Positions 15,590 to 24,125 of a stretch of DNA of 64,000 nucleotides are shown here, in pieces. Each line of letters opens with the position of its first letter. Position 1 is the stretch's first letter. The notes under the pieces are model-generated. The model searched no databases, was not told the origin of the DNA, and was given only the letters and a program-made list of their open reading frames with translations. The stretch is from Aphis gossypii (lineage: Eukaryota; Arthropoda; Insecta; Hemiptera; Aphididae). Where the stretch lies: contig NC_065531.1 in assembly GCF_020184175.1 (NCBI RefSeq), positions 84,104,604-84,168,603 on the forward strand. Direction: 5' to 3'. Both the position numbers and the translations under genes were made by a program.

Positions 15590-17120
15590 TTGGGTGGACG
15601 ATTTGTTTCGACTAGAACACACGGTTGACCGTTAACGAGAATGACTATATATATACGTATATATATGCGCGTCTCGACCGAAGGGACCGTTTTATAATGA
15701 CCGTTAATTGGTAGCGGACATCATATATACCGTATACCGTGTAGTAGTAATATACCGACGGTCGGCCGAGGACATTATTTCTACGCGGGCCCGTGACGAG
15801 CGTACATAATTTCGTATAGGTATATATACACAGTCGTAGGTGAACGACGATGCCCTCGCCACAAGACGTGTACGCACATTATTTTCATCATCATCATCAT
15901 CAACATCGCACTCGTACCCGACCGCTATAATATTATACACTGCACGTGTACAACACTACTACTGTACGCGCCCGTGTTACGTATATAACGCGTATTAAAT
16001 CGCGTAAACGCACCCCGAACCGTTTCGATCGCTCGGTTTTCTCGAAAACGTCATCCTTCCAGAAAAAAAACCGACTAATTTACTCGCGTTTTAAACAGCT
16101 GCAGTTATCGAAATGGACTCGTGTCGAAATCGAAAACCTATATCGTGCGTATTCGCGAGATTTTTAACACCGGAAAATCGTCGAGAACCGAGGGACACGA
16201 GCGTTTTTCGTTTACCAGTTACGTCCATAACGGTCTCTAAGACTTCGTCAATAGTCTTAACTGACGAGCTACCGTAGATACCTCGAAGAATCTCGCGTTA
16301 GGCGTAAGGTTTCCACGCACGCGATCGTTCAGACGGTTTGTACTCGGGAAATCCGGAAACGCGCCCCGCAGGTATATACAGCTAGTATATTATCGTACCT
16401 ACGCATTAATATAATTTATAACATAATAATGTTCGGCCGGACGGGCCGATGTTAAACGGTAAATTTCTCGGTATATACCTAACCCGAGTTCACGTACGAC
16501 GACCGTATACCGTGATGCATGCGTAGGTATATATATAGTATATTATATTATTATTATTAATCGTCCGTATGCCTACATTATGCCCATCAAACGCATAACT
16601 GCGCCGTCCTTACGCATACGTTGTCGCTGCAGCGTATACGGTTTATCGTACACGGACGCGACCTTGAACGCGACGAAAAAATAAATATTATTATAATAAG
16701 CGTGTGCGCGAGTAGCCGGGCCCGCGGGTCCGCCGGGTAATAATTTTCCAGCGAGATTCGTCATCTCCGCGGGCCCGGGCGTCGCGTTAACGGTGGCTGG
16801 TCGGACGCTGACGCCGCGTAACCGACGCTCTCCGCGCGCATTATATGGTCATATATTACGACGCGGTGTTATATAAACGATAATCGTCTTCGGGAGGCCT
16901 TCGGCGCGGCTGTCGCGACGTCACGGTTTGTTATGCGCGCGTACCCGTTCGAGTTGACGGAAAGGTATGAACGGCGGCGACGACGTATATCATATAGTCG
17001 ACGATATCGTCTTAAAGCACACGATAATATATAGGTAACGCGGGTCTAGGGCTGCCGCGACGACGACGGCCGTGTGCGTGGGTATAAAGATACACCGCGG
17101 TTATAATATGCCCACAACGT
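15590..17120. promoter_or_regulatory. CpG-dense block, possible promoter region
   Basis: This is the densest run of CG dinucleotides in the left half (for example around 16730-16960, gcccgggcgtcgcgttaacg). It has a TATAAAGA at 17083-17090 and no convincing ORF. It may be the 5' region of an unseen gene, and the retroelement inserted about 210 bp downstream of the TATA-like motif in the same orientation. The promoter role is an inference. Confidence 0.3.
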
Positions 17121-17299
17121 GAAAATGTGAAATTTTTAAATAATATATCTATTGGTACTTTTTATAGGACTATTTTTTAATGGACGTAATACTCATGACG
17201 TGTGTTATCTACCGGTATTAATGGGCCATCTGCTTGAGTGGCGCGCGTCCTGCGACGATACCGCGGACTACCTATATCATATATTCTATTTGTTTCAAA

Positions 17300-17303
17300 C
17301 CGG
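17300..17303. repeat. Target site duplication, left copy (CCGG)
   Basis: CCGG lies directly before the 5' LTR and the same four bases follow the 3' LTR at 26974-26977. A 4-bp duplication is the size made by gypsy/errantivirus integrases. The empty site would have been a single CCGG between tgtttcaaa and gatcaaac. Confidence 0.85.
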
Positions 17304-17429
17304 TGTAGTAAGCCGCCGGAGTCGTCTCACTATTTTTCTTTTCTATTTTAACTTATCTACATGTACTACAATGTCCTTCGCTTTTAAATATTTTATTAGC
17401 ATACTCGTAGCGATACGCAATTAATTCTG

Positions 17430-17717
17430 ATGGCAATTTCCAAGAATCAAAGCGTATGGGAAAACACAGTCACAAACGACTTTTATTTAACACTTTTTGA
17501 CAATCAAGCCATGCACATAATTCATAGATGCGCACGCCTTGATTTAATAGCACAACAACAAGTCCAATCCAGTGTCAAGTGTCTTGGGCGCAAAACCACT
17601 TTTGCAGCTACGATGACAACATTCTATAACACACCTTTTTGTCCATTTCCTAGTCTCTATCATGTACAACCAGGGGGTACAGAGAACCATATAAATACAG
17701 GTCTCTGTCCGTCTTAA
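17430..17717 (+). other. 5' LTR copy of the U3 ORF
   Basis: Same 95-codon frame as 26417-26704, with an identical predicted product. In this copy the frame lies upstream of the LTR transcription start, so it would not be in element RNA. Confidence 0.4.
17690..17697 (+). promoter_or_regulatory. LTR TATA box
   Basis: TATAAATA lies 387 bp into the LTR and about 170 bp before AATAAA, the expected place for the U3/R promoter. Transcription would start near 17720. The 3' LTR copy is at 26677-26684. Confidence 0.6.
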
Positions 17718-17861
17718 AATTTAGAATTAGTTTCACATTCGCATAGAGCTAGTCTATGTCCGAATTGCTAAGATTAACTTTTTCTCGGGCAGCTACTTAA
17801 CGTGCTGTCCTCAAATTCTTATACACTTGTTTTTATTGTAACAAATTATAACTTTAATTTT

Positions 17862-17867
17862 AATAAA
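17862..17867 (+). terminator. LTR polyadenylation signal AATAAA (5' copy)
   Basis: AATAAA is followed by a GT/T-rich stretch (attgtgtctttgtctc), typical of a cleavage site. The working copy would be the one in the 3' LTR at 26849-26854. With the TATA box it defines R as roughly 17720-17885. Confidence 0.55.
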
Positions 17868-17992
17868 CTCTTGTATTAACATTGTGTCTTTGTCTCACTT
17901 TTAAAAACCGTAATCTTTTCCCAACAACTTGATCCAACTGCAGATGTCAAGCACTCATTTATAAACGATAGTGAGAGATCACTACACGTTTT

Positions 17993-18009
17993 TGGTGTCA
18001 GGTGTGGGG
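17993..18009 (+). promoter_or_regulatory. Primer-binding site, tRNA-Leu type
   Basis: TGGTGTCAGGTGTGGGG begins 6 nt after the 5' LTR. TGG pairs with CCA of a tRNA, and TGTCAG pairs with the CTGACA end of the tRNA-Leu acceptor stem (animal tRNA-Leu begins GTCAG). Minus-strand DNA synthesis would start here. The tRNA match is from general knowledge of tRNA-Leu ends and was not searched. Confidence 0.75.
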
Positions 18010-18197
18010 TCACCTGAAAGAAGAATTTTGGTATCCAACCCAAAATCAAGTACATCAGCGGACCTCGAGTGTGTCAACATCAGGATCAACGGAAGGAGAT
18101 CACGGATAAGTTGCGACAAGTCAACAAATCGAGCCTAGCAGCGAAGCGAGCCGCAGCGCAGTTTTCAAAGCAGGACAACCACAGGGCCAGACAAACA

Positions 18198-18212
18198 ATG
18201 AACACTTTGTAA
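18198..18212 (+). promoter_or_regulatory. Leader ATG with consensus splice donor
   Basis: A leader ATG at 18198 opens a tiny frame that stops at 18210-18212 in unspliced RNA. The donor GTAAGT starts at 18209, so an exon ending at 18208 would carry the ATG plus two bases of its fourth codon. Three downstream acceptor-like sites (22988-22989, 23469-23470, 24418-24419) each start an exon at the third base of a codon of the ORF behind them, so all match this donor's phase. Splicing of env mRNA from a 5' leader is known for gypsy; its use here is inferred from sequence. Confidence 0.5.
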
Positions 18213-18243
18213 GTTGCCGTTAAGCAAATAAATTCTTTAGTAT

Positions 18244-19020
18244 ATGTCTGAGAGTCCTAATCGGTGTTGGGAAATAATTAAATACAACCCACAAACTTTA
18301 CGAACAACCATCATGAGTGTAACTTTAGGAATTGAATCTGCAATACGCATGATTCCGACCTTTACGGGGGGATCTGAGACAGATTTAGCGTCATATATAC
18401 TTGAATGTAATTATATAATGGAAAACGTCCACGAAACTCTTAAACCTATGATTTTCAAACGAATGTTAACAAGTTTAAAGGGGGAAGCTTTTCAAGCAGT
18501 ACGCTATCGCAGTATTCCGGATTGGCCCGCACTCGAAGCCCACCTTCGGAAAGTATTCGGGGCAACGCACTCAATCGGTTTTTTACAAACAAATCTATAC
18601 AATATTAAACAAAAATACGACGAAGATATTAAAAGCTTCGCCGCACGCACCGAAAAATGTTACCACGATTTGGTAAGCGCACTAACGGTAGGGCTAAATA
18701 AAAATGACGCCGCCGCAGTCGCGAACACGCATAAATCGGGAGCGCGCAATGCATTTATTAACGGGGCACAACCCGCAATTCGAAGTCTGTTACGAGCGCG
18801 AAACGTTCTTACTCTCGAAGAAGCTATTACGCTTGCTGTCGAAGAAGAGGAGGACATAAGAAATTTAAATAGACGCTTTAACACGAATAAAAATAACGGG
18901 AAAAATAACGCGAAAAAAAAAATATTAAATGTAATAAATGTAATAAAATGGGGCACTATGCAAACGAGTGTCGTAGTAACGCGAGCACATCGGGCAGCAC
19001 AGGTTTTAGAAATCCCATAA
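18244..19020 (+). CDS. gag: Gag polyprotein (capsid part, frame lost before zinc knuckles)
   Basis: The 258-codon frame would encode the structural protein that assembles the particle. Residues about 35-200 look like a Ty3/Gypsy capsid region (WPALEAHLRKVFGATHS, then NLYNIKQKYDEDIKSFAART). The start at 18244 is the first ATG after the leader ATG; a second in-frame ATG at 18313 is an alternative. The tail from about residue 224 is not protein-like: after a run of ten A at 18913-18922 the frame leaves the expected nucleocapsid, and the CCHC knuckles continue in the -1 frame. So gag is either cut short by an indel in the A run or continued by -1 frameshifting there. The leader mini-ORF upstream is a potential uORF in unspliced RNA. 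Confidence 0.85.
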   Translation: MSESPNRCWEIIKYNPQTLRTTIMSVTLGIESAIRMIPTFTGGSETDLASYILECNYIMENVHETLKPMIFKRMLTSLKGEAFQAVRYRSIPDWPALEAHLRKVFGATHSIGFLQTNLYNIKQKYDEDIKSFAARTEKCYHDLVSALTVGLNKNDAAAVANTHKSGARNAFINGAQPAIRSLLRARNVLTLEEAITLAVEEEEDIRNLNRRFNTNKNNGKNNAKKKILNVINVIKWGTMQTSVVVTRAHRAAQVLEIP

Positions 19021-19619
19021 GTAATCGCGACGAAAAACCCGTTGTAGTAAAAAAAGAATATCAAGGACAGGTTAGGTTCTGCACATACTGTAAAAAAAAT
19101 AACCACACTGTTAAGGATTGTAGAAAACGTAGGTATAACGAAGAAAAAAATAATAGCACTAGTAGCAACGAGAATGAAAACGAAAATTCCACTACTAGTC
19201 AATTGAATCGAACCGTCAGTGAAATAAAACGAAATCACGTAAGAGTAGTTACTAATTTCGAGGAGGAACACATAATCTGTAGTTCACATAATTTCGATCC
19301 ACAGTATATTAAATTATTAATCGATTCAGGTGCAGAAATGAATCTCATTAAACTCTCCGCATTAAACGGACAGGTAGTTATCAATGAATACGAAAAACGA
19401 ACTATCAAAGGTATCAATGAAACACCTATTTTTACGATCGGGACTATAGTGACGACTATGCAAATTAGCGAAGTAGGCGTCCTTGTAAAATTCGACGTCG
19501 TGTTCGACGATTTTCCAATAAACGAATCAGGTATAATCGGGCGAAATTTCTTAAAACAAAACAAAGTCATTATGGACTATAATAAAAATACGTTAACCAT
19601 ACCCGAACAAACGGTTTAA
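18912..19619 (+). CDS. pro: Nucleocapsid zinc knuckles and aspartic protease
   Basis: This frame is -1 relative to the gag frame and takes over at the A10 run. It begins with a CX2CX4HX4C zinc knuckle at about 18930-18971 and a second (CTYCKKNNHTVKDC) at 19080-19121, which would bind genomic RNA. The retropepsin active site LLIDSGAEMNLI lies at 19314-19349, with the catalytic Asp at 19323, and IIGRNFL (about 19533-19553) resembles the conserved ILGRDFL protease segment. The stop is at 19617-19619, just as the RT frame opens. No ATG in the region looks like a real start, so expression would depend on gag. Confidence 0.85.
   Translation, partial: EKKNIKCNKCNKMGHYANECRSNASTSGSTGFRNPISNRDEKPVVVKKEYQGQVRFCTYCKKNNHTVKDCRKRRYNEEKNNSTSSNENENENSTTSQLNRTVSEIKRNHVRVVTNFEEEHIICSSHNFDPQYIKLLIDSGAEMNLIKLSALNGQVVINEYEKRTIKGINETPIFTIGTIVTTMQISEVGVLVKFDVVFDDFPINESGIIGRNFLKQNKVIMDYNKNTLTIPEQTV
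18913..18922 (+). other. A10 run where gag changes to the -1 frame
   Basis: Ten A residues separate the capsid frame from the zinc-knuckle/protease frame. The run contains A_AAA_AAA in the gag frame, so -1 slippage is possible. A one-base homopolymer indel is equally possible. Retroelement gag normally includes the knuckles, which slightly favours the indel. Confidence 0.7.
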
Positions 19620-20629
19620 AAGATATTATATTACCACCGCGAAGTAACTGTGTACTTCTAATTAAAAACGACGAAAATATTAAACATGACGCGATAACTA
19701 TAAAAAAACAAGACGTCAACGAAAACGTTATTATAGCAAATAGCATCAGTCCGGTTAGCACTAATACAATAATAAGCAATATAATAAATATTTCGGAGGA
19801 ACCTTTTATTATCGACGAGCTAACCACACGACATATTGAATGGGAACCGTATTATGAAACCGTACTTAAAGCATCCTTTGCAGATAACGACCAAACGGAT
19901 CGCATAACGAAATTAAAAAACGAACTTAACACGAACGATTTAAACAAAGAGGAGCGCGATAATATTTTAGAACTCTGTTGTAATTACGCGGACCTGTTTT
20001 ACTTGCCCGGCGATTATTTAAGTGCCACAGAGGTAGTGACACATACAATAAACACGCCGCGATGCACAAAACCTATTAACATACGTCCGTATCGTTTACC
20101 TTGGGCGTACCAAGAAGAAATCGAAAAACAAGTTACGGAAATGAAAAATAGTAATATAATACGCGATTCTAAATCACCATTTAACTTTCCATTAGTAGTA
20201 GTAAAGAAAAAGAATTTAGATTCGGCAGGGAAACCCAAGTTACGAATTTGTGTAGATTTCCGAAAACTTAACGAAGTCACCGAGAACGAAGCATACGGAT
20301 TGCCGAACTTGCTCGAAATTCTCGAATCTCTGGGGTCGTCTAAATATTTTAGTACTCTAGATTTAGCTTCCGGATATCACCAAATTAATATTGAACCATC
20401 TGATGTGCATAAAACTGCTTTTTCCACTAAATCGGGTCACTACGAATATTTACGTATGCCATTTGGACTAAGTTCAGCACCCGCTACTTTTACTCGCGCG
20501 ATGAAATCCGTTCTTATGGGTCTAGAGGAAATGTGTACAGCGTATCTTGACGATATCGTCGTACATGGGTCCAGTCTAAACGACCACCAAAAAACTCGAA
20601 CAGGTTTTCAATCGACTGCGCGTGCATAG
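19586..20629 (+). pseudogene. pol: Pol: reverse transcriptase, first part (palm with catalytic Asp residues)
   Basis: This frame is open from 19586, is -1 relative to the protease frame and overlaps it by 34 nt. It has the RT motifs in order: LRICVDFRKLNEVT (about 20245-20285), STLDLASGYHQI with the first catalytic Asp, LRMPFGLSSAPATF, and YLDDIVVHG with the paired Asp at about 20549-20554. It has no ATG start and would be read as part of Gag-Pol. After YLDD the frame is lost at a run of six A (20589-20594), and the RT thumb continues in the next frame, so as written the RT domain is split. No canonical slippery heptamer is visible in the PR/RT overlap. Confidence 0.9.
20589..20594 (+). other. 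A6 run: frameshift inside reverse transcriptase
   Basis: RT reads in one frame up to this run and in the +1 frame after it, with no protein-like continuation in the first frame. The break falls within one domain, so it is not a plausible programmed site. It is one extra base, in the DNA or in the assembly. Confidence 0.8.
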
Positions 20630-22607
20630 ATTAAAATTACAACCTCAAAAGTGTTCTTTCTTACGGAAAGAAGTTATCTATTTGGGACATGTAATTAACG
20701 AAAACGGGGTGTCACCAGATCCTAACAAATTAAAATGCATTAAAGATTATCCCAAGCTTAAAAACGCGAAAGATATAAAATCTTTTCTAGGACTACTAAA
20801 TTACTATAGACGTTTCGTCGACAATTTTGCGAAAATAGCAAAACCACTAACTTACTTACTTAAAAAAGACGTACCATTTACATGGACTGACAATTGCGAA
20901 CATAGTTTCCAAGAACTTAAAAAGGCTTTAATGAACCCGCCATTGCTAGTCTATCCAGACTGGGAAGCAGGGAAATTTAACTTGTGTACTGACGCTTCAC
21001 AATATGCCATAGGAGCCGTACTTTCTCAAGGGGACGTACCTAATGACCAACCTATAGCTTACGCGAGTAGAACACTAAACAAAGCCGAAAATAACTATAG
21101 CGTTATTCAAAAAGAATTGTTAGCCATCGTATGGGCCGTGAAATATTTTAGACCATATCTCTATGGCCGACACTTTACCATAATCACCGACCATCGACCT
21201 TTAACATACCTGTTTGGTATTAAAGACGCATCGTCTCAATTAATGCGCTGGCGATTACAGTTGGCTGATTACGACTATACTATAAAATACAGGGCAGGAC
21301 CGGAACATTCAAACGCGGACTGTTTATCGCGTATCCGAGTAATACAAACCGATCAAACAGTAGATAATAAAACATTCGGAGAATTTCGAACCGCGGAAGA
21401 CAAACCGATTTTTAATTCGAAAATTGTAGAGGTTAACGACAGCATTAGCAAGGCCATTGAAAGTGAAACCACAATTATACCGATACCGGGGGACAAAAAA
21501 ATAACCCATTCCGAGGTAAGAGGTATCGTAGAGAATGTCAATTCTAATAAAATACAATTTTCGGACGAAAACCGGTTTTGTGTAATTTCCGATACGTTGC
21601 CTCTGATGATTTTCTATAATATGCTAAAAACACATAACACGCCTCTTGAACCAGAGGGCGTGTACCAAGCAATAGTAGACATTAAAACGTATTGTATTAA
21701 CAACGACATAACCGCCTTTTCAACCATTAAATTAGACGGTCAGTCCTCTTTAACAAATTATGCACGAATCAGAACGATGTTCAGATATATCTTTAAAGGT
21801 ACAAACATCGTAGTTAAAATATATAGTGGTAGACAGTATACAGAAGAAGAAAAACAACAAATAATTTACGAGCATCATGATTCGCCGCTAGGGGGTCACG
21901 CAGGAGTATCGCGTACCGTAAAGCGACTCCAAATAAACCATAACTGGCGTAATATTAAAAAAGACGTAAAACGATATATTAAAAATTGTGAGCTTTGTCA
22001 GAAAAATAAATCCCATAATAAAACAAAACAACCGATGTTAATTACCAGCACAGTAGTAAAACCGTTCGAACGCATTTGCCTAGATATAGTAGGACCATTA
22101 CCAAAAACTTTATTAGGAAATATGTATATACTAACACTACAAGATGAGTTATCTCGTTACGCGTTAGCCATAGCATTATCGTCTACGGACGCACCTACTG
22201 TAGCACAAGCATTTGTCGAATGTTACGTATGCACATATGGTATTCCAAAGTCGATTCTAACCGATTGTGGAACCAACTTTCTATCCGATGTTTTTAAGGG
22301 CATGTGTAAACTACTAGACATTAAAAAGGTACAGACAACTGCTTGGCATCCACAAACAAACGGTTTTCTCGAACGTAGTCATAAAACGTTAAAAACGTAT
22401 CTACGAAGTTTTGTCGATAAAGATAGCAACTGGGATAAATTGTTATGTTACGCAACTTTTTGCTATAATACAACTGTTCACACTTCAACTAATTTTACGC
22501 CTTACGAACTTGTGTTCGGTACTAAACCAAATATTCCATCAGCCTTAATAAAGACCCAGAACCACAATACAATTACGATAACTATGTATTCGATCTTAAA
22601 CGTATGA
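20595..22607 (+). pseudogene. pol: Pol: RT thumb, RNase H and integrase
   Basis: The frame continues RT (KCSFLRKEVIYLGHVI, then YYRRFVDNFAKIAKPLTYLL). RNase H follows with its four acidic residues visible: TDAS (Asp at 20991), QKELLAIVW (Glu at 21114), TDHRPL (Asp at 21189) and NADCLSR (Asp at 21318). Integrase has the HHCC zinc finger (GGHAGVSRT ... CELCQ, about 21870-22000) and the catalytic core, with Asp at 22083 (LDIVGP), Asp at 22263 (TDCGTNF) and Glu at 22371 (NGFLERSHK). The Asp-Glu spacing is 35 residues, as in retroviral and Ty3/Gypsy integrases. The frame degenerates after 22550, where the C-terminal part continues in another frame. Confidence 0.92.
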
Positions 22608-22687
22608 TGCAGGAAGCTCATAAAATAGCTAGGGACAATTTAATTAAGAAAAAAGAACAAACAAAACTTACTATGACAAATCTCTAA
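22553..22687 (+). pseudogene. Pol: integrase C-terminal linker, shifted frame
   Basis: After a one-base change near the aagaccc stretch at 22551-22557 the integrase continues in the -1 frame with a Lys-rich helical stretch (KRMMQEAHKIARDN). It is lost again near 22664-22670, where aaaactt marks the next frame change. The in-frame stop at 22685-22687 is an effect of that second change. Confidence 0.7.
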
Positions 22688-22896
22688 ACGAAATTGAACT
22701 TCACGTAGGTGACAAAGTACTTATTAGAGAACATAATAAGAAAAACGTACTAAGCTTTAATTGGCAAGGGCCATACGAAGTGTTACTAGTACATGACAAC
22801 GAAAACATAACAATACAAAAAGGTAGACGCGAGTATCGTATTCATAAAAATAATGTTAAACGGTATTACGACGATGAACAAAGTTCAAGTCAATAA
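22669..22896 (+). pseudogene. Pol: integrase GPY/F module
   Basis: The third frame carries the end of integrase: VGDKVLIREHNKKN, then NWQGPYEVLL, which is the GPY/F module found at the C-terminus of many Ty3/Gypsy and gammaretroviral integrases. It ends at the stop 22894-22896. Its presence shows that pol originally ran from about 19586 to 22896. Confidence 0.8.
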
Positions 22897-22987
22897 GTCT
22901 AATCTATATTAACAATCATTTAGTTTTCAGTTTTTTTTTTCTACTTTTCTATCCGCTACAATTTTTTTTCTTTTATTTTTCTGTTTT

Positions 22988-22989
22988 AG
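22988..22989 (+). promoter_or_regulatory. Putative splice acceptor before the orphan ORF
   Basis: An AG preceded by a long pyrimidine tract (ttttatttttctgttttag) follows 92 bp after the pol stop. An exon starting at 22990 would begin at the third base of a codon, matching the phase of the leader donor at 18209. The ORF behind it has no early ATG, so a spliced leader ATG would explain how it is translated. Confidence 0.45.
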
Positions 22990-23305
22990 AATTAAACAAC
23001 ATATTTTCCTAAAGGAACTTAGCGCCGTAATAGGACGCGAACAGCACAACGCTGATGTTTTAGTTCACGACGAAATACCAAATTGTTTATTAAAACATAT
23101 CGATCTAGCGAACAAAAATTTACTTCAAACTTTTTCAGCTGAAGAAATTTTAAACATAACTAGAACACTAAACCATTTTACACACGACATGACAAAAAGC
23201 CAACGTCCACTTACAAAACCTTTTTGTCATTACTTGAAAACTTATATAGACAATGCCGAAGACGCAACAGACATATTTGACTATGTTAGACTTACGTTTC
23301 TGTAA
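22990..23305 (+). CDS. Orphan accessory ORF between pol and the exonuclease ORF
   Basis: An open stretch of about 105 codons runs from the acceptor to the stop at 23303-23305. It has no ATG before about residue 69, so it probably depends on a spliced leader ATG. The product would be small and soluble, with no membrane segment and no motif I recognise; it contains KELSAVIGREQ, EEILNITRTLNHFTHDM and a C-terminal DNAEDATDIFDYVRLTF. A GTAATC donor-like motif overlaps its stop at 23301-23306 and is also in phase with the acceptor at 23469-23470, so it could alternatively be the first exon of the exonuclease protein. It is unbroken, unlike pol. No function is claimed. Confidence 0.5.
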
Positions 23306-23459
23306 TCTAGTCTTGTTCTAAACCTCTCAATCTGTTTCCTTCTGTCTATTATTTTCATTTAATTTTCTATTTCTACTTCATTTTATTTTTATTATTATTT
23401 TTTTTTTGTGTGTTTTGTTTTTTTTTTTTGACATAAGTATTTTTTTTTTTGTGTGGATA
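23306..23459 (+). other. T-rich spacer, intron-like
   Basis: Extremely pyrimidine-rich on the sense strand, with several T10-T13 runs and almost no coding character. It lies between the orphan ORF and the exonuclease ORF and ends close to a possible acceptor (23469-23470). It is best explained as an intron 3' part or an untranslated spacer. Confidence 0.5.
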
Positions 23460-24125
23460 ATGAATTATAGTATTCAATACGCAGTCATGGATTTCGAGTT
23501 TACGAATCTAGGGCGCGACAACTTAATTCTTATATCAGGAGCATTAATGGGTCGACACTCGCCAGGTCTAGTAACGAAACTGGAAGGGCGCGCGTTGCTA
23601 CTAAAAGAAAATAGAGCGGTTACGCCAAAAGAATGGAAAGACATGGTTCACCATTTAGTAAGAATTTTCAAAGACAAACCCAAAACATTGTACCCAGTAC
23701 TTGCCCAGATATATGACTCGGACCACTCAACTGAAACTAACTTAACCAAAAAACAAATACTTAACTTAATAAAAAATTACGATGTGATCGTACTATGGGA
23801 GGGTAGTACAGACATCAAAATACTTGACGCTTTAGGGGCACCGCACATCGCTCTTTCAATGAGGGGATGGGACGTTGACTCCAACGGAAAATTTTACTTA
23901 CAACTACTGTACGGAAAAACAATTATAGTTTCCCATTATATCGGAGATATAACAAAAAACGGTCGTGCGCTGTGTCTAACAGAAGCACACGGTCTAACTT
24001 GTGGAGGGGATCATGGGTGCATAGAAGCACATAACCCCGTAACCGATGTAATTTGGTCTGGATGCCTGTTTAGATATCTACGACTTAGATATAGTGTCCA
24101 GATAGATGACGCCATCAGTGGTTAA
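23460..24125 (+). CDS. DEDDh-type 3'-5' exonuclease-like protein
   Basis: The 221-codon frame is intact. All five residues of the DEDDh (DnaQ/RNase T-like) superfamily are visible in order: D11 and E13 in VMDFEFTNL (Exo I), D118 in LWEGSTDIKIL (Exo II), and H191 with D196 in EAHNPVTDVIWSGCLF (Exo III, HX4D). The hydrophobic strand after Exo I (NLILISGALM) also fits the fold. Such enzymes remove nucleotides from 3' ends of DNA or RNA using two metal ions; the substrate here is unknown. The start at 23460 is the first ATG; 23487 (just before the Exo I Asp) or a spliced leader are alternatives. It sits between integrase and env, where known gypsy/errantivirus elements have no gene. The family call is inferred from motifs, not from a search. 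Confidence 0.7.
   Translation: MNYSIQYAVMDFEFTNLGRDNLILISGALMGRHSPGLVTKLEGRALLLKENRAVTPKEWKDMVHHLVRIFKDKPKTLYPVLAQIYDSDHSTETNLTKKQILNLIKNYDVIVLWEGSTDIKILDALGAPHIALSMRGWDVDSNGKFYLQLLYGKTIIVSHYIGDITKNGRALCLTEAHGLTCGGDHGCIEAHNPVTDVIWSGCLFRYLRLRYSVQIDDAISG
23469..23470 (+). promoter_or_regulatory. Putative splice acceptor before the exonuclease ORF
   Basis: The AG in attatag follows T-rich DNA. An exon starting at 23471 begins at the third base of a codon of the exonuclease frame, so it matches the phase of the leader donor. It is weaker than the other two acceptors because the last bases before AG are not pyrimidines. Confidence 0.3.

Larger units (their letters stand above)
17304..17986 (+). 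repeat. 5' LTR (683 bp)
   Basis: It starts TGTAGTAAGCC, ends GAGATCACTACA and is repeated at 26291-26973 with a constant offset of 8,987 bp. I see no difference between the copies by eye. A TATA motif at 17690 and an AATAAA at 17862 suggest U3 of about 420 bp, R of about 160 bp and U5 of about 100 bp. The U3 part contains a 95-codon open frame (17430-17717), described separately. Confidence 0.95.

Noticed and set aside
18660..19271. 203-codon minus-strand open frame
   Set aside because: It is antisense to gag/protease and Phe/Ile-rich, reflecting A-rich sense codons.
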